Origin: Succinivibrio dextrinosolvens
GTDB taxonomy: Bacteria > Pseudomonadota > Gammaproteobacteria > Enterobacterales > Succinivibrionaceae
Direction of reading: 5' to 3'
Assembly (NCBI RefSeq): GCF_900116345.1
Contig: NZ_FPAH01000017.1
Location: forward strand, 1-51,794
Length of the DNA stretch: 51,794 nt
Within the stretch, counting starts at the first letter, position 1, and every line of letters begins with the position of its first letter. The notes under the pieces are model-generated. The model was not told the DNA's origin and ran no database searches. It worked only from the letters and a program-made list of their open reading frames with translations. Position numbers and translations under genes: made by a program. Positions 42,271-51,794 of this stretch are shown in pieces.

Positions 42271-42514
42271 ATTTAAGAGATGATAAAGCGGTTTCGAGTC
42301 TTTGTCTCCAGGTCTGAAGGAGCTCTTTCTGATGCTGATTCTCTTCCTGAAGAAGAGCCATTTCCCGACGAATAGTCTCTAGCTCTTTATTTTTCTGATT
42401 GAGTGTTTTTTCAGTATCCAAAAGCCTTTCAGAAAACTGTGTGCATAAAGCACACAGTTCATCTAGCTGTTCAAGCAGAAGCTTTTCCTTTGGAGTGAGT
42501 TTTTTTTCAATCAC
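42269..42514 (-). CDS. Small coiled-coil protein, ZapB-like
   Basis: An 81-residue, almost continuous coiled coil (about residues 10-78, with LLEQLDELCALCTQFSERLL and KELETIRREMALLQEENQHQKELL). It has the size and form of the FtsZ-ring protein ZapB, which in E. coli lies in the same hslVU neighbourhood. The GTG start overlaps the hslU stop (TAGTG), showing translational coupling. Coiled coils converge easily, so the ZapB label rests on context. Confidence 0.65.
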   Translation of the reverse strand: MIEKKLTPKEKLLLEQLDELCALCTQFSERLLDTEKTLNQKNKELETIRREMALLQEENQHQKELLQTWRQRLETALSSLK

Positions 42515-43836
42515 TACAGTATGTACCTGCTTACATCTTCATTTTCAACAAGATCACCTAAGTGTTCATCAACATATTTATCGTCAATAATCACAGTGCT
42601 TCCTGATTTATCCGGAGCAGAGAATGAAACTTCCTCCAGAATTTTCTCCATTAGGGTATGAAGTCTTCTGGCTCCGATATTCTCTGTTCTTTCGTTAACT
42701 TTGAATGCATCCTCAGCGATACGTTTGATAGCTGATTCCTCAAACTTAACGGTTATGTTCTCTGTTCCTAAAAGCATTTCATACTGCTTGGTTAAGCTGT
42801 TATGTGGCTCTTTTAAGATTCTTTCAAAGTCATCAGAAGTTAGAGCTGACAGCTCAACTCTGATAGGCAGTCTTCCCTGCAGTTCCGGGATCAGATCTGA
42901 AGGCTTGGACATCTGGAATGCACCTGAAGCAATAAAAAGAACATGGTCAGTCTTAAGCATTCCATATTTAGTATTTACTGATGAACCTTCAATCAGTGGC
43001 AGTAAATCACGCTGTACCCCTTGACGTGAGACAACACCTCTGTCAACGCCTCCTTCCTGGCAGATTTTGTCGATTTCGTCGATGAAAACGATACCGTTGT
43101 TTTCTGCAAGTTCGATGGCTCTTGTTCTTAAATCGTCATTCTGAGTTAGTTTAGCTGCTTCTTCCTCTAGTAGGATTTTGAAGGCATCACTAATTTTCAT
43201 TTTTTTTGTGGTTTTCTTTCTGGAGTGCATTGAGTCAAAGAGTGACTGAAGCTGATCGTTAATCTCATCCATGCCAGGAGCTCCGCCGATTACATTAACG
43301 GTTGGGCTCTTGTCTGAGACTTCAATTTCGATCTCTTTATCGTCAATTTCATGTTCTCTCAGTTTCTTTCTGAACATCTGTCTTGCAGAGGAATTGTTTT
43401 TCTCTTCCTCTGTTGCACTTGGATTAGGTAGAAGGGCATCAAGAATTCTTTCTTCAGCGGCATCTTCTGCCTTAGCCTTGTTGTGCTTAAATGCCTCTTC
43501 CTTAACCATTTTCATGGCTACATCTGCAAGTTCTCTGATGATGGACTCAACATCTTTTCCAACGTATCCAACTTCGGTATATTTTGTGGCTTCCACCTTA
43601 ACAAAAGGAGCCTTGGCAAGCTTAGCCAGTCTTCTTGCAATTTCAGTTTTACCAACGCCGGTTGGTCCAATCATAAGAATATTCTTAGGAACGATTTCGG
43701 TTCTTAAATCCTTACCGATCTGCATTCTTCTCCAGCGATTTCTTAAGGCAATTGCAACCGCTTTTTTTGCTTCTTTCTGTCCAATAATGTATTTGTCTAG
43801 TTCGCTAACAATTTCGCGAGGTGTTAATTCTGACAT
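42514..43836 (-). CDS. hslU: ATP-dependent protease ATPase subunit HslU
   Basis: The AAA+ unfoldase ring that feeds proteins to HslV. 440 residues (E. coli 443). Walker A is GPTGVGKT (57-64), Walker B FIDEID near 250-256, and the pore loop is [13 protein letters not shown] (residues 84-96). An insertion (I) domain lies at about 120-230. The C-terminal EDVSRYIL matches the tail that docks into HslV. Starts 5 bp after hslV and ends within the zapB-like start. Confidence 0.98.
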   Translation of the reverse strand: MSELTPREIVSELDKYIIGQKEAKKAVAIALRNRWRRMQIGKDLRTEIVPKNILMIGPTGVGKTEIARRLAKLAKAPFVKVEATKYTEVGYVGKDVESIIRELADVAMKMVKEEAFKHNKAKAEDAAEERILDALLPNPSATEEEKNNSSARQMFRKKLREHEIDDKEIEIEVSDKSPTVNVIGGAPGMDEINDQLQSLFDSMHSRKKTTKKMKISDAFKILLEEEAAKLTQNDDLRTRAIELAENNGIVFIDEIDKICQEGGVDRGVVSRQGVQRDLLPLIEGSSVNTKYGMLKTDHVLFIASGAFQMSKPSDLIPELQGRLPIRVELSALTSDDFERILKEPHNSLTKQYEMLLGTENITVKFEESAIKRIAEDAFKVNERTENIGARRLHTLMEKILEEVSFSAPDKSGSTVIIDDKYVDEHLGDLVENEDVSRYIL

Positions 43837-43841
43837 CTTTA

Positions 43842-44369
43842 TTAATTCTCAAGAGTTTCGATAATGTGGTTTTCGTTAGTGAATACACAGATATTGCAGG
43901 CAATATCAAGAGACTTCTTCACAATTTCAACTGCAGATAAGTCTGTATTATCTACAAGAGCTCTTGCTGCTGCTAATGCATAATTTCCACCGGAACCAGT
44001 TGCCAGAACATCGTCGTCCATTTTTACAACATCTCCGGTTCCTGTGATCATTAATGAATCTTTTTTATCTGCAACGATAAGGATTGCTTCAAGTTTTCTT
44101 AAGGCTCTATCTGAACGCCATAGCTTTGCCAGTTCAATACTTGCCTTTTCCAGAATGCCCTGATGTTCTTCAAGCTTCTTTTCAAAAAGATCAAGCAGCG
44201 TAAATGCATCTGCGGTTGAACCTGCAAATCCTGCAATTACCTTTCCGTGAAAAATCTTTCTTACTTTTCTGGCATTGCCTTTTAATATGGTGCTCTGGCC
44301 CATGGTAACCTGACCATCTCCACCAACGGCAACAATTCCATTTCTTCTGATAGATACGATAGTAGTCAT
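43842..44369 (-). CDS. hslV: ATP-dependent protease peptidase subunit HslV
   Basis: Proteasome-like peptidase of 175 residues (E. coli 176). The N-terminus [11 protein letters not shown] supplies the catalytic T2 after Met removal. [38 protein letters not shown] and [14 protein letters not shown] are typical of the family. It forms a dodecamer with HslU. The gene follows the SPOR-domain gene by 9 bp in the usual gammaproteobacterial order. Confidence 0.98.
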   Translation of the reverse strand: MTTIVSIRRNGIVAVGGDGQVTMGQSTILKGNARKVRKIFHGKVIAGFAGSTADAFTLLDLFEKKLEEHQGILEKASIELAKLWRSDRALRKLEAILIVADKKDSLMITGTGDVVKMDDDVLATGSGGNYALAAARALVDNTDLSAVEIVKKSLDIACNICVFTNENHIIETLEN

Positions 44370-44378
44370 TTATAATCC

Positions 44379-45038
44379 TTATTCTGTTTCTAACTGGCAC
44401 TCATCAACTAAAGACAGTTTATCCATTTTTTCAAATGCCTTAACAGCATCGTCTCTGGAGTTGAATGGTCCTAATTTAAGGGTATAAGTGCCGCTCTTTT
44501 CAACAACGGATGAAATCATTCCTGCTGAAAAGGCTAGATTTGCTTTATGTTCTGAAGCCTCTTTTGTTGAGGAGTATTTTCCACAGAAAAGGAATGTTCC
44601 GTGGTTACTCTGATTCTGAGTTATTTCACTGTTTACTTCAGTTTCTGATAACTCATTATCTGCAGACTCATTTTCCTGAATGGCCAGATTCACGTCTGGA
44701 ACTGTCTGACTCTCTGTATGAATAGAATCTTCTGCCTGAGGTTTGTTCTGAATCTGTAATGATGTTTCATCATCTGCAGTTGGGGTTACAGCTACAGCAT
44801 TATTATCAGCAAACGACACCTCTTCATTTGCAGAGGCGTTGTCGTTAGGATGAAGCATCATTGTGTTATTGTTCTGTTTGGACGGAACAAGCATTAGACA
44901 AATTAAAATAAAAACCAGCAGTCCAACGCTGCATACAGTCAGGTTCTTATATTTAATTTTTGAATTCTCATTTTTTTTCAGCAGAAAATCTTTCGCTTTA
45001 TTATAGTAATCCAGTAATGCCTGTTTATATTTGTCCAC
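44379..45038 (-). CDS. ftsN: SPOR-domain division protein, FtsN-like
   Basis: A 219-residue bitopic protein: basic cytoplasmic part (1-30), TM about 33-50 (SVGLLVFILICLMLVPS), an acidic Gln/Asn-rich periplasmic linker (55-145) and a C-terminal SPOR domain (148-219, with GTFLFCGKYSSTKEASEHKANL and TYTLKLGPFNSRDDAVKAF) that binds denuded septal peptidoglycan. Position before hslV is that of ftsN in E. coli. It is shorter than E. coli FtsN (319), so the name rests on layout and context. Confidence 0.8.
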   Translation of the reverse strand: MDKYKQALLDYYNKAKDFLLKKNENSKIKYKNLTVCSVGLLVFILICLMLVPSKQNNNTMMLHPNDNASANEEVSFADNNAVAVTPTADDETSLQIQNKPQAEDSIHTESQTVPDVNLAIQENESADNELSETEVNSEITQNQSNHGTFLFCGKYSSTKEASEHKANLAFSAGMISSVVEKSGTYTLKLGPFNSRDDAVKAFEKMDKLSLVDECQLETE

Positions 45039-45040
45039 TC

Positions 45041-46780
45041 TTACATCTGCTCCATAACATTAATTCCTAGAAGACCAAGACCCTGTTTCAGTACTTTTGC
45101 TGTAACTTCACAAAGAGCAAGACGACTCTGCTTGGTTTCCATGTCTACTGTGTCTTTTAATACAGGACAGGCTTCGTAGAAATGCATAAATAAATTTGAA
45201 AGTTCAAACAGATAATTACATAGTAGGTTTGGTAATGCCTTGTTTCCTACGCTGTATACTGCCTCTGAGAAAGCAAGCAGTTTGTTTGCAAGATCTTCTT
45301 CAGCCTCACAGCCGATGATAATCTTTCCTGGTTTGATATCTTCGGCCTTGCGGAATATAGCTCTGATTCGGCTATATGCATACTGAAGATAAGGTGCAGT
45401 GTTACCTTCAAAAGATAACATCTGATCCCAGTCAAAAATGTAGTCTGTTGTTCTGTTTTTGCATAGATCTGCGTATTTAACAGCACCCATTGCAATATTA
45501 TGAATAACAGTCTCTTTATCTGCCTCTGATAAGGTTGAGTTTCTGTCTGCAAGCAGGTTCTTAACTCTTGCCTCTGCCTCATCAAGAACGTCTCTTAATT
45601 TTACAGTTCCACCAGATCTGGTCTTGAATGGCTTACCATCCTTTCCAAGCATCATACCGAAAGGACAGTGTTCCAGAGACACTTTGCTATTGGTATATCC
45701 AGCTTTTTCACAGATGGCCCATACAGTTTCCAGATGCTGCTGCTGACGTGAATCTGTGAAGTAAAGAATTCTTGTTGCCTTCAGATTCTCAACTCTGTAT
45801 TTGATGCAGGCGATATCGGTTGTTGTATACAGATAGCCACCGTCATTCTTTCTTACGATATTTCCTAAAGGATTTCCTTCCTTGTTTTTAAACTGAGGAA
45901 GATAAACGACGATTGCACCCTGATCTTCCTGAGCAATTCCCTTGTTCATCAGATCTTCAACGACACCTGGCAGCATATCGTTATACAAGCTCTCACCCAT
46001 AATGTCCTTATCTGACAGGGTAACATCCAGTCTGTCGTACAGTTTCTGGTTCTGTACCATGGTCATTGTTACCAGCTTCTTCCACATTTTGCGGCAGTAT
46101 TCGTCACCACCCTGAAGCTGTACAACGTAACTTCTTGCTTTTACAGCAAATTCTTCGTCAGTATCGTAGCATTCCTTTGCTTCTCTGTAGAATGCCTCAA
46201 AATCTGATAAATCCATGCCTTCACCAGACTCATTCTCTTTTTTCTCAAGGTAAGCAATGAGCATTCCGAACTGGGTACCCCAGTCTCCGATATGGTTTGC
46301 ACGGATAACATTATTTCCTAAAAACTCAAGAACTCTTACAACGGCATCACCAATAACGGTTGAACGAATGTGGTGAACAGCCATTTCCTTTGCTACGTTA
46401 GGTGCTGAATAATCAACCACAATAGTATCTGGATTGCTGATCTTCTTTACGCCTAGTCTTGAGTCCTTGCTCATCTCTTCTAGAGCATCAGCTATTGAGG
46501 CCTTGTTGGCAAAGAAATTAATAAATCCAGGTCCGGCAATTTCAATTTTTGAAATGTGAGAATCACTAGGGATATTATCAATAATCTCCTGAGCAATCTG
46601 TCTTGGATTCTTCTTTAGAGGCTTTGCCAGCATCATTGCAATATTTGTTGCAAAATCACCGTGAGCTCTGTCTTTTGTGCGGTCAACCCGGATATTATTC
46701 AATAACTCTGGGCTAATTGAATTGTCTTTATTTATTGATGAAATGCTTTCTTTAATTAAATTTTCAATAATTTGCTTCAT
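45041..46780 (-). CDS. argS: Arginine--tRNA ligase
   Basis: Class I tRNA synthetase of 579 residues charging tRNA-Arg. The N-terminal tRNA-recognition domain (1-110) precedes [19 protein letters not shown], the HIGH-type motif. The anticodon-binding DALR domain begins near 455 ([17 protein letters not shown]), and the protein ends [12 protein letters not shown]. The ATG at 46780 gives the usual N-terminus; a GTG nine codons earlier is less likely. The ftsN-like gene starts 2 bp after its stop, so argS-ftsN-hslVU form one leftward transcript. Confidence 0.97.
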   Translation of the reverse strand: MKQIIENLIKESISSINKDNSISPELLNNIRVDRTKDRAHGDFATNIAMMLAKPLKKNPRQIAQEIIDNIPSDSHISKIEIAGPGFINFFANKASIADALEEMSKDSRLGVKKISNPDTIVVDYSAPNVAKEMAVHHIRSTVIGDAVVRVLEFLGNNVIRANHIGDWGTQFGMLIAYLEKKENESGEGMDLSDFEAFYREAKECYDTDEEFAVKARSYVVQLQGGDEYCRKMWKKLVTMTMVQNQKLYDRLDVTLSDKDIMGESLYNDMLPGVVEDLMNKGIAQEDQGAIVVYLPQFKNKEGNPLGNIVRKNDGGYLYTTTDIACIKYRVENLKATRILYFTDSRQQQHLETVWAICEKAGYTNSKVSLEHCPFGMMLGKDGKPFKTRSGGTVKLRDVLDEAEARVKNLLADRNSTLSEADKETVIHNIAMGAVKYADLCKNRTTDYIFDWDQMLSFEGNTAPYLQYAYSRIRAIFRKAEDIKPGKIIIGCEAEEDLANKLLAFSEAVYSVGNKALPNLLCNYLFELSNLFMHFYEACPVLKDTVDMETKQSRLALCEVTAKVLKQGLGLLGINVMEQM

Positions 46781-47069
46781 AAATATCTGCGAAATGAAGC
46801 CAACCACTAGTTAATAATGGTTGGAGAATATTCGCACCTCGAGTTTTCTTTCAATTAAATTAATTCCTGCTACAGCAGTTATTCATATTCATTCAGTGTG
46901 GATTCAGACTCTGACCGCGGAGTCTTTCACTTTTCTACCTGATGAATAGTCTTAACATAATGAAATTATTATGTTTAACCTAACAGCTATCCCACGATTT
47001 TTATTCACAATGACAAAATTTTTGCCGGAATAAAGAAAAAATTTTTGAGAAGAATACCATAAAATGCGC
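46781..47069. other. Spacer between priA and argS
   Basis: 289 bp upstream of the leftward argS. AACATAAT (46954-46961) and ATTATGTT (46968-46975) form an 8-bp inverted repeat. No heat-shock promoter was recognised for the downstream hslVU genes. No gene seen. Confidence 0.4.
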
Positions 47070-49316
47070 CTAGCACATAATTATTGGATCAACTTCAATT
47101 GCGAATCGTAAATCCTGAGACAGGCTTTTCCCGGAAACTATATTTCTAACTTCTGTTAAAAACATATTTAAAGTTTTTCTGCTTACACAGGTAACCAGCA
47201 TATGGAAATGATAGCGATTCTGCTGCTTTTCCATTTTATCAGACATAACAGGAGTTATAGCTAAATTCGAATATTTATAAGTAATTCCTGTAAGTTCTGA
47301 ATACAACTGATTCAGAAATGAATATGCAATAAACCTCTCTGAACTGTTGCTTAATAAAAACGCCTGATATGTATATGGGGGCAACATCAGGTTTTTTCTA
47401 GTCTTTAACAGTTCATCCGCAATATTAAGGTATGAACAATCTGGAGTAATTAACTGGTTTATAAGCAGATTGTCTTTATGGTGAGTCTGAATGATTACTC
47501 TTCCCTTCTTGTTTCCTCTGCCAGAACGACCTGAAACCTGTGTTAGTAGCTGAGCAGCATTTTCAAGTGATCTGTAGTCATCTGAGAAGAGGGAAGAGTC
47601 AATGTCTAGAATTCCGACCAGTGTAACATTAGGAAAATCGTGTCCTTTGGCAAGCATCTGAGTTCCCACCACAACCTGAGACTTTCCTGAGGTTATCCTG
47701 TTTAATCTTGTTTCAAGCTGAGTTTTACTGGTGATAACATCTCGATCGATCCTTTCTATCCCTATATCGGGGTATCTTGTTTTGAGATATTCACTGACCT
47801 GTTCTGTTCCGAATCCCTGTTCAAATAAGGCATCGCTCTGACACTGAGGACAGTTTTTAGGAACAGGAATGCTGTTTTCACACATATGACATTTTAATCT
47901 GTTCAATCCTTTATGTACGGTTAAAAGATTGTCACAGTGAGGACACATGAATACATGTCCGCAATTATGGCAAACCAGATGATGAGCATATCCCCTACGG
48001 TTAAGAAACAGCATAACCTGATTTCCTTTTGCTGTTTCTTCGCCTATTTCCTTTTCGAGTGTTTCGCTTACACCTGTTCTAAGTCCATCCGTTAATGGTT
48101 CCTGACGAAGATCAATAACCTGAAAATCCGGTAGAGATGCCCCGCCAGCTCTGATTGTTAAATCTAATTTTTTGTATATGCCTTTTTTAACATTAAAGAT
48201 TGTTTCAAGACTAGGTGTCGCAGACCCAAGGATAATTGGACAGTTATTTTGTTTTGCCCTGATAATTCCAAGCGAACGTGCATGATACCTGAATGAATCA
48301 TTCTGCTTAAAAGATGAATCATGTTCTTCATCTATAATAATGACTCCAAGATTAGGAATAGGTGTAAATAAGGCAGTTCTGGTTCCTATCAGAATACCTG
48401 ATTTTCCACTTGCCATATCAATATAGGCATCAAGTCTTTCTCTGTCAGATAATGCAGAATGCATAGAAGATACAGGAACATTGAATCTTCTGTAAAATCT
48501 GTTGAAAGTCTGAGGCGTTAATGCAATTTCAGGAACCAGAATCAAAGCAGCCTTGCCTTGTCTTAAAACTTCTTCAATAACTCTGAGGTAGACTTCTGTC
48601 TTTCCTGAACCGGTAATTCCGTTTAAAAGAAATACTCCGAATTCTTTTGTGCTAGATATGGATAGGATGGCGTTCTGCTGTTCAATATTAGGAACAGGAG
48701 GAGTTTCTTTTAATACCGGTAAGTCTGTATCGGTAAATTTTTGTTGTTCTATCTGAAGATCAGTTAGTTTTGCAATTCCTTTTTTGACTAGGGCATTTTC
48801 TGTCTGACTGGAAATTCCTCTTTCTCTCAGTTCTTTTCTTTTTACAGGGCCGTTTCTAAGAATATCTATCAGCTTTAACTGTTCATCAGAGCGTATTTTA
48901 GATAAGGTGACACTGTCTGGTTCTCCGTTAAGCTCGACTCCAGGTATGCTTTCATAGGAATATGGTTTACCGTCTCTGAGTAATTTTGGCAGGGCAACGT
49001 TGTAACACTGTCCAAGTGGGTACTGGTAAAAGGCGCTACCGAATTCCAGAATTTTTCTGATATCTTCTGTAATAAAAGAGTGTTTGTCTAAGAGCTTTGC
49101 TTTTTTTACTTTTGTCGGTGAAAGGTTAATTTCCGGATTAATATCTGTGATGATTCCGATACTGTTAGACCCCGCAAAATTCACCTGGACTCTCGAGCCG
49201 ATACACTCATTGCCAATAGTTCCTTCCACTTTATACGCGAATTTCTGATGCAATGGTCTGTTGATCACTACATTAACAAGTGTGAAGTCGGAGTCTTTCA
49301 TAAATGGATTTAGCAT
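47070..49316 (-). CDS. priA: Primosomal helicase PriA
   Basis: Restarts stalled replication forks. 748 residues from the ATG chosen at 49316 (E. coli 732); a TTG further upstream and an ATG five codons in are alternatives, none with a strong ribosome site. An N-terminal 3'-end-binding domain starts FTLVNVVINRPLHQKFAY. Walker A GITGSGKTE lies near 233-241, with IIDEEHDSSFK after it. The zinc domain has CHNCGHVFMCPHCD and CHMC...CPQC, binding two zinc ions. GRSGRG marks the helicase C-terminal core. PriA interacts with the SSB tail encoded at 2164-2709. Confidence 0.97.
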   Translation of the reverse strand: MLNPFMKDSDFTLVNVVINRPLHQKFAYKVEGTIGNECIGSRVQVNFAGSNSIGIITDINPEINLSPTKVKKAKLLDKHSFITEDIRKILEFGSAFYQYPLGQCYNVALPKLLRDGKPYSYESIPGVELNGEPDSVTLSKIRSDEQLKLIDILRNGPVKRKELRERGISSQTENALVKKGIAKLTDLQIEQQKFTDTDLPVLKETPPVPNIEQQNAILSISSTKEFGVFLLNGITGSGKTEVYLRVIEEVLRQGKAALILVPEIALTPQTFNRFYRRFNVPVSSMHSALSDRERLDAYIDMASGKSGILIGTRTALFTPIPNLGVIIIDEEHDSSFKQNDSFRYHARSLGIIRAKQNNCPIILGSATPSLETIFNVKKGIYKKLDLTIRAGGASLPDFQVIDLRQEPLTDGLRTGVSETLEKEIGEETAKGNQVMLFLNRRGYAHHLVCHNCGHVFMCPHCDNLLTVHKGLNRLKCHMCENSIPVPKNCPQCQSDALFEQGFGTEQVSEYLKTRYPDIGIERIDRDVITSKTQLETRLNRITSGKSQVVVGTQMLAKGHDFPNVTLVGILDIDSSLFSDDYRSLENAAQLLTQVSGRSGRGNKKGRVIIQTHHKDNLLINQLITPDCSYLNIADELLKTRKNLMLPPYTYQAFLLSNSSERFIAYSFLNQLYSELTGITYKYSNLAITPVMSDKMEKQQNRYHFHMLVTCVSRKTLNMFLTEVRNIVSGKSLSQDLRFAIEVDPIIMC

Positions 49317-49457
49317 CTCAATTGATAATAACGAGGATATTTTACCACGCAAACGTCTGAGGTATAAAATCCATACCTTTCAAGATGATCGTCTATAAAA
49401 AGCCTGTATATATCGGATTTGAGCTTATAATTCACTGAAAATTAATGAAAATAACAC

Positions 49458-49486
49458 TTGCATTAAAAATATTAATTGTCTATCAT
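49458..49486 (+). promoter_or_regulatory. Sigma70-type promoter of rpmE
   Basis: TTGCAT (49458-49463) and TATCAT (49481-49486) are separated by exactly 17 bp, each one or two changes from consensus. Transcription should begin near 49493, giving a leader of about 70 nt. Confidence 0.7.
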
Positions 49487-49508
49487 AAGCCACCGTTTCT
49501 ATTAATAG

Positions 49509-49551
49509 GCGTGTGGTATTCGACGCAACCGCGGTTGAAAGCGCGACACGC
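49509..49551 (+). promoter_or_regulatory. Structured rpmE leader, candidate L31 autoregulatory element
   Basis: GCGTGT (49509-49514) pairs with ACACGC (49546-49551), enclosing the perfect palindrome CAACCGCGGTTG (49526-49537). The element sits a few bases before the GAGG ribosome site (49554-49557). GC-rich structure here contrasts with AT-rich surroundings. L31 leader RNAs that mediate feedback by the protein have been described in gammaproteobacteria, and this has the right place and size. Confidence 0.55.
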
Positions 49552-49563
49552 AATGAGGTTCAA

Positions 49564-49788
49564 ATGAAAGAGAATATTCATCCAGAGTACAAGGAAGTAA
49601 ATGTACGTTGCTCATGTGGTAACACTTTTAAGATCCGTACTACTGCAGGACATGATTTAAGCTTAGATGTTTGCTCTAAGTGCCACCCATTCTTCACTGG
49701 TAAGCAGAAGATCGTTGATACCGGCGGAAGAGTTGAGGCATTCAAGAAGCGTTTCGGTGGTATTTCATCACTTGCTATTAAGCACTAG
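49564..49788 (+). CDS. rpmE: 50S ribosomal protein L31, zinc-binding type
   Basis: A 74-residue ribosomal protein (E. coli L31 70). The start MKENIHPEY matches the family; a longer frame from 49513 is untenable because the leader structure lies there. C16, C18, C37 and C40 form the zinc site of the C+ type, so the protein doubles as a zinc store. [14 protein letters not shown] is the signature. A GAGG ribosome site precedes the ATG. Confidence 0.97.
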   Translation: MKENIHPEYKEVNVRCSCGNTFKIRTTAGHDLSLDVCSKCHPFFTGKQKIVDTGGRVEAFKKRFGGISSLAIKH

Positions 49789-49809
49789 TAGTGAACGTTC
49801 AAGCAATTT

Positions 49810-49839
49810 AAAAAAAATAGCCTTCGGGCTATTTTTTTT
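49810..49839 (+). terminator. Terminator after rpmE
   Basis: ATAGCC (49817-49822), UUCG-type loop TTCG, and GGCTAT (49827-49832) are flanked by runs of A and T. A textbook intrinsic terminator. Confidence 0.92.
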
Positions 49840-50169
49840 ATCCTTTCTCAATCTTTTTACTAAAAGACCTCTTATTTATCCTATTCTTCCAAACTAAATT
49901 CAAATCATATTTTTTTTGTTTGCAATCAATATATTAAAAATAAACGAAAAAAATATTCAAAATGTGAATTTTCTTTTAGTAAAAAAAATCGTACATGCTA
50001 GACTACTCAATGAAACGGTCGGGGAAATTAAAATATTCAAACACTCTCCTTTTCCTCTGATTATGATTAGAGTTCTATAAGGAAGATTACAGCTTTCTCC
50101 ATTTTTATTTTTAATGTATTAACTTTTTGTTTTTACATTCAGCAAAACAAACAATAAGAGGTGGTTATT
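49840..50169. other. Spacer upstream of the malic enzyme gene
   Basis: AT-rich, without a gene. It contains a CTCTGAT / ATTAGAG hairpin near 50056-50073 and an AGAGGTGG ribosome site (50157-50164) that fixes the malic enzyme start. No clear promoter hexamers. Confidence 0.4.
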
Positions 50170-51426
50170 GTGTCACATGATGCTAAATTATTACGCGAAA
50201 GAGCCTTAGCCTATCATGAGAATCCTGTTCCAGGAAAAATCAAGGTAGTTATTACAAAACCAGCTGAAACAGCAGATGATCTGACCCTGGCATATAGCCC
50301 TGGTGTTGCTGAACCAGTTCGTGCCATTGCTGATAATCCTAATGATGCTTACCGCTATACCGGAAAAGGTAATTCTGTTGCTATCATTTCAAATGGAACC
50401 GCTATTCTAGGTTTAGGCAATTTAGGCCCTCTTGCATCAAAGCCTGTTATGGAAGGAAAGGCTTTATTATTTAATCGTTTTGCTGGTATTGATGCTATTG
50501 ATATTGAAGTAAAGCATAAGACTGTTGAGGATTTTATTACTACCGTAGAGTGTATAGCTGATACCTTTGGTGGTATTAATCTTGAGGATATCAAGGCTCC
50601 AGAGTGCTTTATCATCGAGCGCGAGCTTCAGAAACGCTGCCAGATCCCTATTTTCCATGACGACCAGCACGGTACCGCAATTGTAACAACCGCCGGTATT
50701 CTGAATGCTGTTGAATTACAGGGAAAGAAGATTGAGGACTGTAAGATTGTTTGCGTTGGAGCAGGTGCTGCCGGTGTAGCTTGTTCCGATCTTATTCTGG
50801 CCTGTGGTGCTAATAAAGCAAACTTCTTCATGATTGACCGTCATGGCGTAATTCGTTCTGACAGACCACAGTACAACAATGGAGAAAAGCCAAGATTTAT
50901 CAATGACGCTGGTCCTAAGACCCTATCTGAGGCCATCAAGGATGCAGACGTTCTTCTTGGTGTGTCTGGTCCTGGACTTGTAACAGAAGAAGATGTTAAG
51001 AGTATGGCTCCAAAGGCTGTTATCTTTGCATGCTCAAATCCTGATCCAGAAGTTGATCCTGCTCTGGTTGCAAAAGTTCGTCCAGACATCATCATGGGTA
51101 CTGGTCGTTCTGATTATCCAAATCAGATTAACAACGTTCTATGTTTCCCATATCTATTCCGTGGTGCTTTAGATGTTCGTGCAACCTGCATTAACGAGGA
51201 AATGATGAAGGCAGCCATGAATGCCTTAAGAGATCTGGCAAAACAGCCTGTTCCACCAGAGGTTGTAAAGGCAGCATTGGTTGATCACCTAGAGTACGGT
51301 CGTGATTATCTGATTCCAAAGCCAATGGATCCAAGACTTAGAACTCAGGTTTCAGGTGCTGTTGCACGTGCTGCAGTAAAGAGTGGAGTTTCTCAGATCC
51401 CTCTGCCAGACTGCTATAAAGAATAA
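50170..51426 (+). CDS. Malate dehydrogenase (oxaloacetate-decarboxylating), short malic enzyme
   Basis: Converts malate to pyruvate, CO2 and reduced NAD(P). The 418 residues cover only the catalytic part; the phosphotransacetylase-like tail of E. coli MaeB (759) is absent. Motifs are AYSPGVAEPVRAI, NGTAILGLGNLGP, INLEDIKAPECFIIE, IPIFHDDQHGTAI (metal site) and the nucleotide loop VGAGAAGVA. The GTG at 50170 has AGAGGTGG 5 nt upstream; a GTG at 50161 lies in that site. The enzyme links malate to pyruvate around succinate formation. Confidence 0.94.
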   Translation: MSHDAKLLRERALAYHENPVPGKIKVVITKPAETADDLTLAYSPGVAEPVRAIADNPNDAYRYTGKGNSVAIISNGTAILGLGNLGPLASKPVMEGKALLFNRFAGIDAIDIEVKHKTVEDFITTVECIADTFGGINLEDIKAPECFIIERELQKRCQIPIFHDDQHGTAIVTTAGILNAVELQGKKIEDCKIVCVGAGAAGVACSDLILACGANKANFFMIDRHGVIRSDRPQYNNGEKPRFINDAGPKTLSEAIKDADVLLGVSGPGLVTEEDVKSMAPKAVIFACSNPDPEVDPALVAKVRPDIIMGTGRSDYPNQINNVLCFPYLFRGALDVRATCINEEMMKAAMNALRDLAKQPVPPEVVKAALVDHLEYGRDYLIPKPMDPRLRTQVSGAVARAAVKSGVSQIPLPDCYKE

Positions 51427-51483
51427 TCAGTATTTTGATTCCCATTCTTTGCACATTTTTGTGTAACTATGGGAAAGGCAATA

Positions 51484-51507
51484 AATCCTCAGCACATGCT
51501 GGGGATT
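51484..51507. terminator. Terminator between convergent malic enzyme and right-edge gene
   Basis: AATCCTCAGCA (51484-51494) pairs with TGCTGGGGATT (51497-51507) with one G-U pair and a 2-base centre, followed rightward by TTGTTATGTTT. It lies between convergent genes. Confidence 0.75.
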
Positions 51508-51518
51508 TTGTTATGTTT

Positions 51519-51794
51519 CTAATCTAGATTTTCTTCTGCTTCCGCTGCAATATCTTCTTCATACTCGATATCCATCTCTGCCTCAGGGAAAGGAATTTCC
51601 AGTCCTTCGAGTAGTTCTTTCTTCTTTCCCACTATCTCAGAGAAGTAACCACCATCTGGGAATATTGTCTGAGTAATATTCGATAACGATGCCAGCATCT
51701 TTGGTACAGAGTCAAATGGAAGCTTGATGCCTTTAGTTTCAGCTGTATGAATACGATGTCTTAACATGCAGAGAATACTGCAGGACAGGAAGTG
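51519..51794 (-). CDS. C-terminal part of an unidentified protein (right edge)
   Basis: The frame is open to the right edge: nine codons before the ATG at 51767 have no stop, so the gene continues outside. The visible 91 residues start hydrophobic (HFLSCSILCMLRHRIHT) and end in a very acidic tail (PFPEAEMDIEYEEDIAAEAEENLD). The hydrophobic helix plus KLPFDSVPKMLASLSNI is reminiscent of C-termini of DDE transposases of the IS4/IS1634 type, but I cannot confirm that. Confidence 0.5.
   Translation of the reverse strand, partial: HFLSCSILCMLRHRIHTAETKGIKLPFDSVPKMLASLSNITQTIFPDGGYFSEIVGKKKELLEGLEIPFPEAEMDIEYEEDIAAEAEENLD

Noticed and set aside
43271-43864. 197-codon open frame on the plus strand
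   Set aside because: It lies antisense to hslU and hslV, which are certain; the Ser/Leu-rich product is typical of a shadow frame.

Overview
The window looks like a chromosomal segment of an AT-rich, anaerobic, sugar-using gammaproteobacterium. Conserved blocks point there: rpmE / priA / argS / ftsN-like / hslV / hslU / zapB-like, mreBCD-maf-tldD, plsB, fieF and a short malic enzyme. Together with several TRAP and tricarboxylate-type uptake systems, they suggest the Succinivibrionaceae (Aeromonadales). That placement is inference from gene order and style, not from a marker tree.

Layout. Positions 1-2710 hold a truncated unknown gene, a leftward AAA ATPase with a DUF234-type nuclease-like tail preceded by a 15-bp tandem repeat array, and ssb. 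Positions 2778-6900 hold a leftward TRAP operon (dctP-dctM-dctQ) and an AraC regulator. Positions 7342-14420 form a rightward L-fucose-type operon: fucI, fucU, an IclR regulator, a cytosolic BNR beta-propeller protein and a TctCBA transporter. Positions 14701-19427 are mreB, mreC, mreD, maf and tldD.

Positions 19887-25895 are the most unusual part. Two paralogous proteins of about 846 residues flank a protein that looks like two type III secretion chaperones fused in tandem. I read this as an effector-chaperone-effector locus; no secretion apparatus lies in the window. A small leftward frame at 19465-19617 may be the decayed tail of a third copy.

Positions 26083-31581 form a gluconate module: gluconokinase and 6-phosphogluconate dehydratase leftward, and a divergent TRAP operon (Q-M-P). 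Positions 31675-33670 carry two tandem paralogous bile-acid:sodium-symporter-like membrane proteins. They are followed by pmbA (partner of tldD), a FliL-like protein behind plsB, fieF, cysE and a fused PTS IIABC. Positions 42269-49316 are a leftward housekeeping series: zapB-like, hslU, hslV, ftsN-like, argS and priA. Positions 49458-51426 carry rpmE with a structured leader and a short malic enzyme. The right edge cuts an unidentified leftward gene.

How it fits together: sugar acids and deoxy sugars enter through binding-protein secondary transporters rather than ABC systems. Gluconate goes through 6-phosphogluconate into the Entner-Doudoroff branch, and fucose is mutarotated and isomerised. 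The later enzymes (Eda, fuculokinase, fuculose-phosphate aldolase) must lie elsewhere. No tRNA, rRNA, CRISPR array or complete insertion sequence was recognised.
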